A stretch of DNA of 6,448 nucleotides from Planctomycetaceae bacterium TMED10 (GTDB lineage Bacteria; Planctomycetota; Planctomycetia; Pirellulales; UBA7805). Position 1 is the stretch's first letter; each line of letters begins with the position of its first letter. The notes beneath the pieces are model-generated. The model saw nothing but the letters and a program-made list of their open reading frames with translations. It searched no databases and was not told the DNA's origin. Location: positions 5,723 to 12,170 of the forward strand of contig NHBP01000060.1 of assembly GCA_002168195.1 (NCBI GenBank), read 5' to 3'. Both the position numbers and the translations under genes were made by a program. Shown here piece by piece: positions 1 to 5,282 of the stretch.

Positions 1-174
1 CGTCAGCGTGGGATGTTCTCTTTTTCTGGTCTGACCCCAGAGCAGGTGGAAAATTTGCGACAGGAAAAGTCGATTTATATTGTTGGTTCTGGTCGTGTCA
101 ACGTGGCCGGCATGACCGAGAATAACATGGAGGCGCTTAGTGAGGCGATTGCCGGAGTGCTTCGCAAAAGTTAG
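1..174 (+). CDS. aspC: Aspartate/aromatic amino acid aminotransferase, C-terminal fragment
   Basis: This is the last 57 codons of a pyridoxal-phosphate-dependent class I (fold type I) aminotransferase, open at the left edge of the window and ending at TAG 172-174. The enzyme moves an amino group between aspartate or an aromatic amino acid and 2-oxoglutarate in the cytoplasm. What can be seen is the family's C-terminal signature: [12 protein letters not shown], then [14 protein letters not shown], where the arginine of SGRVNVAG corresponds to the conserved residue that binds the substrate alpha-carboxylate. The tail ends like E. coli AspC, and the VNVAGMT segment is closer to AspC than to TyrB as I remember them, but substrate preference cannot be read from this fragment, so tyrB is an acceptable alternative. 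The catalytic lysine and most PLP contacts lie outside the window. A small hairpin follows the stop by 4 bp, which suggests the transcript ends here. Confidence 0.93.
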   Translation, partial: RQRGMFSFSGLTPEQVENLRQEKSIYIVGSGRVNVAGMTENNMEALSEAIAGVLRKS

Positions 175-178
175 GCGT

Positions 179-203
179 GAGCCGATTTACGGCTCCTGTT
201 TCC
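179..203 (+). terminator. Hairpin just after the aminotransferase gene, possible weak terminator
   Basis: GAGCCG (179-184) and CGGCTC (190-195) form a perfect 6-bp stem with an ATTTA loop, starting 4 bp after the TAG stop. It is followed by CTGTTTCC, which has only a short T run, so this is at best a weak intrinsic terminator. Position and symmetry support it; the poor T tract argues against strong activity. Confidence 0.4.
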
Positions 204-247
204 CGGTCGGTGCGGAGTAGACGTCTTTTTCCCGGACGTGTGCTGCA

Positions 248-277
248 TCGCTTGTGGTCGCTTGTGGTCGCTTGTAG
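248..277 (+). repeat. Three-copy tandem decamer upstream of glgA
   Basis: TCGCTTGTGG occurs at 248-257 and 258-267, and a third copy with one mismatch (TCGCTTGTAG) at 268-277. The array lies in the 216-bp gap between the aminotransferase and glgA, about 114 bp before the glgA GTG, so it is non-coding under the preferred start. The 10-bp period is close to one helical turn, so it could present a protein-binding site repeatedly on one face, but replication slippage explains it equally well. I see no tRNA or other RNA gene in the gap. Confidence 0.7.
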
Positions 278-378
278 TGTGATCGTATGCGGGGCCGGAA
301 GGGTTGAAGTTCCATCCGAGTCCGGATTGTGGTAGAACGCGTCAGTTGATTCTTCGTGACCGGTGGCCCGTATCTTCT

Positions 379-383
379 GGGGG
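379..383 (+). promoter_or_regulatory. Ribosome binding site supporting the GTG start of glgA
   Basis: GGGGG at 379-383 sits 7 nt before GTG 391, a suitable spacing for a G-rich Shine-Dalgarno sequence. It supports GTG 391 over the in-frame TTG at 304, whose extra 29 residues do not resemble the family N-terminus. Confidence 0.5.
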
Positions 384-390
384 TTGCAAC

Positions 391-1884
391 GTGCACATTT
401 GTTTTGCCACAAGTGAAGCGGTGCCTTTTGCCAAGACTGGCGGATTGGCTGATGTTTGTGGTGCGCTGCCGCGCGAAATTGCTGCATTGGGACACGCTGT
501 CAGCTTGGTGATGCCCGCTTACCGTGGAATTTTTCACCGTGGGGAAGTGATTCAGTCGACCGGTATCGAATTGCAAATACCGGTTGGTGGAAAGGTGGTC
601 ACAGCAGAAGTATTAACCAGTCATCTTCCCGACAGTGATGCCGTGGTCTACTTCATCCGCCAAGATGATTATTTTGATCGGGACGGTGTTTATGGTGAGC
701 ATGGAGTTGATTACGAGGACAATTGTGAGCGGTTTGTCTTTTTCTCCCGGGCTGTACTTCAGCTTATTCAGCAAGTTCCGCTCGATGTCGACTTGCTCCA
801 TATCCACGATTGGACGACGGGACTGATTCCCGCCTATCTGAAGATTGAAGCCGCCGCTTGTGATCGCTTGTCCCGAATTGCATCCCTCTTAACCGTTCAT
901 AATCTCGCTTATCAGGGAACGTTCTGGCACTGGGATATGCTGCTGACGGGTATCGACTGGAAATATTTCAATTGGCAGCAGATGGAATTTCATGGAGATT
1001 TGAATCTGCTCAAAACCGGTTTGGTTTTTACCGACGCCATCAACACGGTCAGTCCAAGTTATGCCGAAGAGATTCAATCCGCGCCCCTTGGATGCGGTTT
1101 AGAGGCTGTCTTAAGAGATCGCCGCTCGGTGCTTTCGGGAATCATAAACGGGGTTGACTACACAACGTGGGACCCCGCCGAGGACCGCTATTTGGCCACT
1201 CCCTATTCGGCAGAAAATTATGGAGAAGGGAAACGGATTTGCAAACGGGCGTTGCAGCGAGAATTTGGTTTGCAGTTGGCACCGGACCGCCCGCTGATCG
1301 GATTTGTCGGGCGATTAGCAAGTCAGAAAGGATTTGATTTGACCTTCCCGGTGATGCAGGCATGGGCAGAGAGGCAGGATGTTCAATGGGTTATTCTGGG
1401 GACGGGTGATAAAACGCTTGAAAAGCAACTTCAGCAATTGGCCGAGGAGAATCCGGGGCGTATTGGTGTGGTGATTGATTTCTCAGAACCGCTTGCGCAT
1501 CGGATTGAAGCAGGAGCCGATCTTTTTCTCATGCCAAGCGAGTATGAACCGTGCGGTTTGAATCAGCTCTATAGCCTGAAGTATGGAACGCTTCCGGTAG
1601 TTCATGAAACGGGTGGCCTCGCAGACACCGTCGTGGGTGCGAGTGAAGAAACTCTCGCAGCTGGTACTGCGACAGGTTTCAGTTTTGATGCTTACGACCG
1701 GGCAGAACTTGCCAAGACGCTCGAACAAGCCCTGGCTTTGTATGCGGACCGCCCGGACCTTTGGAAGCAGATGATCGAAGCGGCTATGCAACAGGATTGG
1801 TCGTGGCGAAAGAGCGCAACGCGTTATCTTGCCCTCTATGAACAAACAATTGCGCGACACAACGCCACGGTGCTGACGACTTAG
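391..1884 (+). CDS. glgA: Glycogen synthase (ADP-glucose:alpha-1,4-glucan glucosyltransferase)
   Basis: GlgA transfers glucose from ADP-glucose to the non-reducing end of a growing alpha-1,4-glucan in the cytoplasm, with retention of configuration (GT5 family, GT-B fold). From GTG 391 the protein is 497 aa, close to E. coli GlgA (477). The N-terminus MHICFATSEAVPFAKTGGL carries the KxGGL ADP-glucose motif at residues 15-19. HDW, typical of the N-terminal domain, is at 139-141. GRLASQKG places the nucleotide-phosphate-binding Arg308 and Lys313, matching E. coli R300/K305. SEYEPCGL gives the catalytic-region Glu386 (E. coli E377), followed by the second GGL motif (ETGGL) at 406-410. All key residues are present, so the enzyme should be active. 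The frame stays open back to a TTG at 304, but the family N-terminus begins at 391 with a G-rich ribosome binding site. No glgB, glgC or glgP neighbour is in view. It stands alone and converges with the dehydrogenase gene downstream. Confidence 0.97.
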   Translation: MHICFATSEAVPFAKTGGLADVCGALPREIAALGHAVSLVMPAYRGIFHRGEVIQSTGIELQIPVGGKVVTAEVLTSHLPDSDAVVYFIRQDDYFDRDGVYGEHGVDYEDNCERFVFFSRAVLQLIQQVPLDVDLLHIHDWTTGLIPAYLKIEAAACDRLSRIASLLTVHNLAYQGTFWHWDMLLTGIDWKYFNWQQMEFHGDLNLLKTGLVFTDAINTVSPSYAEEIQSAPLGCGLEAVLRDRRSVLSGIINGVDYTTWDPAEDRYLATPYSAENYGEGKRICKRALQREFGLQLAPDRPLIGFVGRLASQKGFDLTFPVMQAWAERQDVQWVILGTGDKTLEKQLQQLAEENPGRIGVVIDFSEPLAHRIEAGADLFLMPSEYEPCGLNQLYSLKYGTLPVVHETGGLADTVVGASEETLAAGTATGFSFDAYDRAELAKTLEQALALYADRPDLWKQMIEAAMQQDWSWRKSATRYLALYEQTIARHNATVLTT

Positions 1885-1914
1885 TTTGCTTTTGAAGAGA
1901 GAAGGCGAAGCTAA

Positions 1915-1949
1915 GCGATTTTGGCGATTTTGGCCAGTTTGGCGATTTT
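1915..1949. repeat. GCGATTTT repeats in the convergent glgA/wbpA gap
   Basis: GCGATTTT occurs at 1915-1922, 1924-1931 and 1942-1949, the first two in a 9-bp tandem. The block is flanked by GAGAGAA (1897-1903) and TTCTCTC (1948-1954), a 7-bp inverted repeat with a 44-nt spacer. The 76-bp gap 1885-1960 separates the ends of two convergent genes, so a bidirectional terminator is expected here, but no compact GC-rich stem with a T tract is visible on either strand. Confidence 0.5.
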
Positions 1950-1960
1950 CTCTCTCGATA

Positions 1961-3289
1961 TCAGCACTTGAATATTTTTTCGCGGCCAATCACAACGTCG
2001 TGGCAAGCGTTTCTGGTATCGATGACTAAAGGTGCATGCTCGACGATGAACGTAAAATCGTATACCGAGTGATCGGTTGAGATTAAAACGCAGTCCTGGC
2101 TTGCCAGATATTCCGATGTCAGTTCTTGGCTTGTTAAATCGGGCACATTGTGGTGTCGCATCGGCGGTAATTTCGGGACGTGCGGATCGTTATAGCTAAG
2201 TAGTGCCCCCGCTTTACCGAGTAAATCAAATAATTCAAAGGCGGGACTCTCCCGCGGATCGTCGATATTTTTTTTGTAGGCGACGCCCAGCAGACAAATG
2301 CGGCTTCCGCGTACTGGTTTTCCTTGGTCATTGAGCGCCCGCGTGACTCCTTCCACAACATATCGCGGCATCGAACGATTGACCTCGCCGGCAAGTTCGA
2401 TAAACCGCGTTGACGATCCAGCTTTGCGGGCAACCCAGCTCAAATAGAAGGGGTCGATGGGAATGCAGTGCCCCCCTAGACCGGGACCGGGATAAAATGC
2501 CTGATATCCGAACGGTTTTGTCTTTGCGGCTTCAATCACCTCCCAGATATCAATGTCTAAACGATCGAATAGCGTTTTCAGTTCGTTGACCATCGCAATG
2601 TTGACTGAACGATAGGTGTTCTCGACAATTTTGCAGGCTTCCGCAATTTCCGGACTTGAGACCGCAACGATAGAAACCACCGCTTTTCCATAGACGGCCT
2701 CGGCTATCTTCTGACTCACAGGATCAATGCCCCCAACGACTTTCGGGATCCCGCGGGCAGAAAAATCCGGGTTCCCGGGGTCCTCGCGTTCCGGGCTATA
2801 TGCGAGAAAAAAGTCTTTTCCCACCACCCGACCGGTCGACTGAAGAAGCGGAAGTAAAATGTCCCGAGTTGTTCCCGGATAGGTTGTGCTTTCGAGCACG
2901 ACGAGTTGTCCGGACCGTAAGTGTTCGGCGATTGTGGCAGTTGTGGCCTCCACGTACGTAAGATCTGGGTCACGACTCTCCGAAAGTGGAGTCGGCACGC
3001 AGATAATAATCACGTCCACTTCAGTCAACCGTGCCATATCGGTTGTCGGTATCAATTGGCCACTACCTGTCAATTCACAGACTCGGTCTGCAGAGATGTG
3101 ACCGATGTAGCTTTCGCCTGCAAGCAGTCGATCCACTTTTTCCTGGTCGACATCGAAGCCCATGGTCTGGAAGCCAGAGGTCGCAAAGGCATCGATGAGC
3201 GGAAGTCCCACGTAGCCGAGTCCGATGACACCAATGACGGCAGTACCATTCTCAATCGCAACTTCGAGTGCTGAGGCAGGATCATCCAT
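1961..3289 (-). CDS. wbpA: Nucleotide sugar dehydrogenase, WbpA-type UDP-N-acetyl-D-glucosamine 6-dehydrogenase
   Basis: This enzyme uses two NAD+ to oxidise C6 of a UDP-hexose to the uronic acid, supplying UDP-GlcNAc-uronate for O-antigen or exopolysaccharide. The 442-aa protein has the full three-part UDP-glucose/GDP-mannose dehydrogenase layout. The NAD-binding Rossmann domain covers about 16-200, with GLGYVG at 23-28, STTYPGTT at 134-141 and YSPERED at 164-170. The central dimerisation domain covers about 212-305, with Lys220 and Asn224 in EACKIVENTYR. The catalytic Cys275 lies in PGLGGHCIPIDPFYLSW, and the C-terminal UDP-binding domain covers about 327-435 (GVAYKKNIDDPRESP, then DTRN). 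YSPEREDPGNPDF and CIPIDPFYLSW are closer to the WbpA/UDP-GlcNAc branch than to UDP-glucose (Ugd) or GDP-mannose enzymes, though exact substrate is inferred. ATG 3289 is preceded only by a weak AGAAG element. It follows the methyltransferase on the same strand by 154 bp, so co-transcription is possible but unproven. No glycosyltransferase or epimerase neighbour is visible. Confidence 0.95.
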   Translation of the reverse strand: MDDPASALEVAIENGTAVIGVIGLGYVGLPLIDAFATSGFQTMGFDVDQEKVDRLLAGESYIGHISADRVCELTGSGQLIPTTDMARLTEVDVIIICVPTPLSESRDPDLTYVEATTATIAEHLRSGQLVVLESTTYPGTTRDILLPLLQSTGRVVGKDFFLAYSPEREDPGNPDFSARGIPKVVGGIDPVSQKIAEAVYGKAVVSIVAVSSPEIAEACKIVENTYRSVNIAMVNELKTLFDRLDIDIWEVIEAAKTKPFGYQAFYPGPGLGGHCIPIDPFYLSWVARKAGSSTRFIELAGEVNRSMPRYVVEGVTRALNDQGKPVRGSRICLLGVAYKKNIDDPRESPAFELFDLLGKAGALLSYNDPHVPKLPPMRHHNVPDLTSQELTSEYLASQDCVLISTDHSVYDFTFIVEHAPLVIDTRNACHDVVIGREKIFKC

Positions 3290-3368
3290 GATACAAAGAC
3301 GTTTCTTCTAAGCAGCGTTGCGGAAGCGAATCTCCAGTCGCCTTTTTAAATGAATGTCAACGAGGTGT

Positions 3369-3383
3369 CTATCCGGTGGATAG
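3369..3383 (-). other. Perfect short hairpin between the methyltransferase and wbpA
   Basis: CTATCC-GGT-GGATAG at 3369-3383 forms a 6-bp stem with a 3-nt loop, about 60 bp past the methyltransferase stop in the direction of minus-strand transcription. No T run follows it on that strand, so it is not a canonical terminator. It could be a transcript-end stabiliser, a small protein-binding palindrome, or chance. The remainder of the 154-bp gap shows no gene. Confidence 0.3.
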
Positions 3384-3443
3384 GTAGAGGTCAGGCAAAG
3401 ATGGAATGTGACCGTAATCTGCTGCCGCGGATTTCCACACCAA

Positions 3444-4472
3444 TCACAACGTTTTTCGTGCAACCAGAAACCAATCGCTCCCGGTCGCTTCTGTACCGAT
3501 TTGAAGGCAATCGGTTGGAATCTCCGCACGGTCCGCCAAATCAACCATCGCTTCATAAGAGCGATAGTTGAGATACCAATTTCCAATCCATTCCATATAG
3601 GCTCGCGTTGCATGATTCGGTGCAAAGTTGCCGACCAATAGCGTTCCCCCTGGAGCAAGTTGCTGCCAGAAAAGCCTCAGTAATCCGACCGCCGCCGTAT
3701 GCTCTAAATAATCGAAGAGGCCGGGACAAAGAATCAGATCGGGTTTGTCTAGTGCTTTTTTTGCATGCCTCTTTTGGGGAAGCCGCGGAAGATTTTCCCG
3801 TATCGCCTTGATGTTTTCAGGTGGCAGTACACTTGTAAGTCTTTTTTCAGCCGTTGCGATCGCTTCCCCGCAGAGGTCCAGCAGGGTGACTCGTATCGGT
3901 AAGGCGGGCCGGTCGGCAAGCAGTTTCAGCCCCTGATCAATTTCCAGTGCCGGTCCACAACCGACACCCACAACATGGAATCGTTCAGGATGTGCCAAGG
4001 CGCCGCGTGCAAGGTGTTTTGCCGCCAATGCGGTTCGTTGGCGGACCGCTTCGGGCGCACTCTGTGCTAAGAAATATTGGTCGAAGCAGGCACCAAGCGG
4101 ATCGTCGGTGCATTGGTTCTTACAGATTCGTGCCAGCAGTTCATGGTCCCCGGCGTATCCCAATGGTTTTTCACGTGCTCGTTGCTGCAGCCAGCCACAT
4201 TCAAGGTAGCTGCCGGCCGCCTGATAAAGTTGGTTGCTCAGGATTCGATTTTCTTGTCCCCAAAGCCCCGTCTGCGCTAATTTTCCAAGGCATTGATCAA
4301 TCGCCAGATGGATCAATGCCGTTGCCAAGGTAGAGTCCTTCCAGTGACCGGTGGCAACTTTTATCGATTCCAGCGATGAGGCAAATTCTAGGGCTGCGTC
4401 GGATACGAGCGATGCAGCCTCCGTCGCGGAACTTTTCTTTTGATCGGCTCGCCAAAGGGGCAGCACAGACAT
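3444..4472 (-). CDS. SAM-dependent methyltransferase, PhcB/3-hydroxypalmitate methyl ester synthase-like family
   Basis: A 342-aa class I (Rossmann-fold) methyltransferase. Residues 1 to about 150 are a helical N-terminal part with the subfamily hallmark KPLGYAGDHELL at about 102-113. The catalytic domain follows: motif I VVGVGCGPALE (167-177) binds SAM, the acidic residue ending strand 2 is Asp199 in TLLDLCG, GLFDYL is at 251-256, APGG at 273-276, GNF at 281-283, and NWYLNYRSYEAM at 298-309. The GYAGD block plus FDYL, PGG, GNF, ME and W-L-YR in this order match what I recall of proteins annotated 'extracellular factor 3-hydroxypalmitic acid methyl ester biosynthesis' (Ralstonia PhcB relatives), which methylate a fatty-acid carboxylate to make a diffusible signal. 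The family is broad, so the substrate here is unknown. ATG 4472 is preferred over an in-frame TTG at 4487 because GGTAGG (4480-4485 on this strand) lies 7 nt before it. No membrane segment or signal peptide is evident. It is divergent from the 188-aa gene. Confidence 0.85.
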   Translation of the reverse strand: MSVLPLWRADQKKSSATEAASLVSDAALEFASSLESIKVATGHWKDSTLATALIHLAIDQCLGKLAQTGLWGQENRILSNQLYQAAGSYLECGWLQQRAREKPLGYAGDHELLARICKNQCTDDPLGACFDQYFLAQSAPEAVRQRTALAAKHLARGALAHPERFHVVGVGCGPALEIDQGLKLLADRPALPIRVTLLDLCGEAIATAEKRLTSVLPPENIKAIRENLPRLPQKRHAKKALDKPDLILCPGLFDYLEHTAAVGLLRLFWQQLAPGGTLLVGNFAPNHATRAYMEWIGNWYLNYRSYEAMVDLADRAEIPTDCLQIGTEATGSDWFLVARKTL

Positions 4473-4537
4473 AGTTAGGCCTACCAAGGAGGTGCGTTAC
4501 CGATTTTCAGTGGAATGACGATCGTAGGGGAATCTGG

Positions 4538-4572
4538 TTTCGACTGTATTTTGGCCCGCGAACTGGTCGAAA
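4538..4572. promoter_or_regulatory. Inverted repeat in the divergent control region, possible operator
   Basis: TTTCGAC (4538-4544) and GTCGAAA (4566-4572) are perfect 7-bp inverted arms separated by 21 bp, near the middle of the 151-bp gap (4473-4623) between the divergent methyltransferase and the 188-aa gene. The arms are 28 bp apart, nearly three helical turns, as could suit a dimeric regulator acting on both promoters. A repeat of this size has an appreciable chance of occurring randomly in such a region, so the call is tentative. No clear -35/-10 pair is visible on either strand of this gap. Confidence 0.25.
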
Positions 4573-4608
4573 TTCAATCATGGTCAGTAAAAAAAATAGA
4601 CAAACAGC

Positions 4609-4614
4609 GGGAGG
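4609..4614 (+). promoter_or_regulatory. Shine-Dalgarno sequence of the 188-aa gene
   Basis: GGGAGG at 4609-4614 lies 9 nt before ATG 4624 and is the best-placed ribosome binding site in the window. It supports 4624 over the next in-frame ATG at 4630. Confidence 0.6.
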
Positions 4615-4623
4615 GAATCCGCA

Positions 4624-5190
4624 ATGTCGATGTTACACCGGGTTAAATGCCTTTATCGGGTATATTTTTCGAGGCCCAAGTCTTCCAGGATACTTTATCG
4701 CGCGGTCCGTGATCTACGTGCAACGCGAATCGTCGAATTTGGGATTACTGACCCGGAACGGTCATTGAAGCTGATTCAAATGGCAGTCGATATGCACCAA
4801 GGTCCCAAAGGCGATGCGCAGATTTCTTACACTGCGATTGATTCATTCGATGCACGATCCCAGTCGCAGTCACCGCTAACGCTCAAGCAAGCACATCGTT
4901 ATTTTAATTCTTCCGGCGCGAAAGTGCAGTTTGTTCCGGGCTTGATGAGTGAAGGCCTGGCCCGCACAGCCAATACCCTGCTCGGTACCGATCTGGTCAT
5001 TTTTGCAGAAGATGCTGCACCACAGAGCGATTCGAGGCTCTGGTTTTTCCTTCCCCGCCTCCTGCATGCCAAAAGCTGCGTTTTGCAGGCTCAAGATGAG
5101 GGTGAGAATCAGGGACCATCTTTTTGTAAAATCACCCACGCAGAAATAGCCCAACGTGCCGCATGCCATACGCGGATGCGCGTCGCTTAA
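4624..5190 (+). CDS. Uncharacterised 188-aa protein with a methyltransferase-like Rossmann pattern
   Basis: I do not recognise this gene as a named family. It is a real gene by its clear ribosome binding site, long clean frame and position in an otherwise empty interval. A basic N-terminus (about 1-34, many Arg/Lys) leads into RIVEFGITDPERSLKLIQMA (35-54). This resembles the first strand, loop and helix of a SAM-dependent methyltransferase but lacks the GxGxG loop. YTAIDSFDA (69-77) looks like strand 2 with its acidic end, VQFVPG (101-106) like strand 3, and LVIFAED (124-130) like strand 4. The protein then stops soon after, so the fold would be short. No signal peptide or transmembrane helix is evident. 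It could be a degenerate methyltransferase, a nucleotide-binding regulator, or a lineage-specific protein. It is divergent from a true methyltransferase and lies 92 bp before leuC, separated by hairpins. Existence is firm; function is unknown. Confidence 0.8.
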   Translation: MSMLHRVKCLYRVYFSRPKSSRILYRAVRDLRATRIVEFGITDPERSLKLIQMAVDMHQGPKGDAQISYTAIDSFDARSQSQSPLTLKQAHRYFNSSGAKVQFVPGLMSEGLARTANTLLGTDLVIFAEDAAPQSDSRLWFFLPRLLHAKSCVLQAQDEGENQGPSFCKITHAEIAQRAACHTRMRVA

Positions 5191-5203
5191 AGCGGTCGTC
5201 GAC

Positions 5204-5224
5204 CTTGCTGCGCCCGGCAGCAGG
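5204..5224 (+). terminator. Strong GC-rich hairpin after the 188-aa gene, no T tract
   Basis: TGCTGC-GCCCG-GCAGCA (5206-5222) is a perfect 6-bp stem with a 5-nt loop. It extends to 8 bp (5204-5224) with one T-G wobble and an outer C-G pair. It begins 14 bp after the TAA stop. No T run follows directly, so it may act as a rho-dependent or stability element, or as the first part of a two-hairpin leader before leuC. Confidence 0.45.
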
Positions 5225-5234
5225 CGGGTACAAT
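5205..5234 (+). promoter_or_regulatory. Candidate sigma-70-like promoter for leuC
   Basis: TTGCTG (5205-5210) and TACAAT (5229-5234) resemble -35 and -10 boxes with an 18-bp spacer. They would start transcription near 5241 and give a leader of about 42 nt. The -35 match is only partial (TTGACA consensus) and overlaps the left arm of the 5204-5224 hairpin. Planctomycete promoters are not well predicted by this consensus, so this is a weak call. Confidence 0.25.
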
Positions 5235-5267
5235 CAAAGCTTCGCGATCTGATTGTCTCCTTTTTTT
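5230..5267 (+). terminator. Inverted repeat followed by a T7 run just upstream of leuC
   Basis: ACAATCA (5230-5236) and TGATTGT (5250-5256) form a perfect 7-bp stem with a 13-nt loop. Seven consecutive Ts follow at 5261-5267 after CTCC. The form is that of an intrinsic terminator, either ending the 188-aa transcript or acting as an attenuator in a leuC leader, since it ends only 15 bp before the leuC ATG. The stem is A+T-rich and the T run is 4 nt from the stem, so termination may be inefficient. No leucine-rich leader peptide is encoded here. Confidence 0.4.
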
Positions 5268-5282
5268 ACGATTGCTTTGACT

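Noticed and set aside
219..226. AGACGTCT palindrome followed by Ts upstream of glgA
   Set aside because: An 8-bp palindrome without a loop cannot form a terminator hairpin, and such palindromes are common by chance.
304..390. In-frame N-terminal extension of glgA starting at TTG 304
   Set aside because: The extra 29 residues do not look like a GlgA N-terminus or a signal peptide. The family start MHICFATSEA begins at GTG 391 with a G-rich ribosome binding site, so 391 is preferred.
1483..1989. Minus-strand frame of 168 codons over the 3' end of glgA
   Set aside because: It lies antisense to well-conserved glgA coding sequence, with no recognisable domain. It is an antisense shadow.
3355..3360. 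Perfect TTGACA (-35-like) on the minus strand upstream of wbpA
   Set aside because: No acceptable -10 hexamer lies 16-19 bp downstream on that strand; the bases there read CTGGAGA. A lone hexamer match is not enough to call a promoter.
3308..3658. Minus-strand open frame of 116 codons bridging the methyltransferase and wbpA
   Set aside because: Most of it overlaps the 3' end of the methyltransferase in another frame, the composition is non-protein-like, and there is no family resemblance. It is a shadow frame.
4473..4487. Alternative TTG start at 4487 for the methyltransferase, adding five residues
   Set aside because: The ATG at 4472 has a GGTAGG element 7 nt upstream; TTG 4487 has no purine-rich site in front of it (the preceding bases are CACCTCC).
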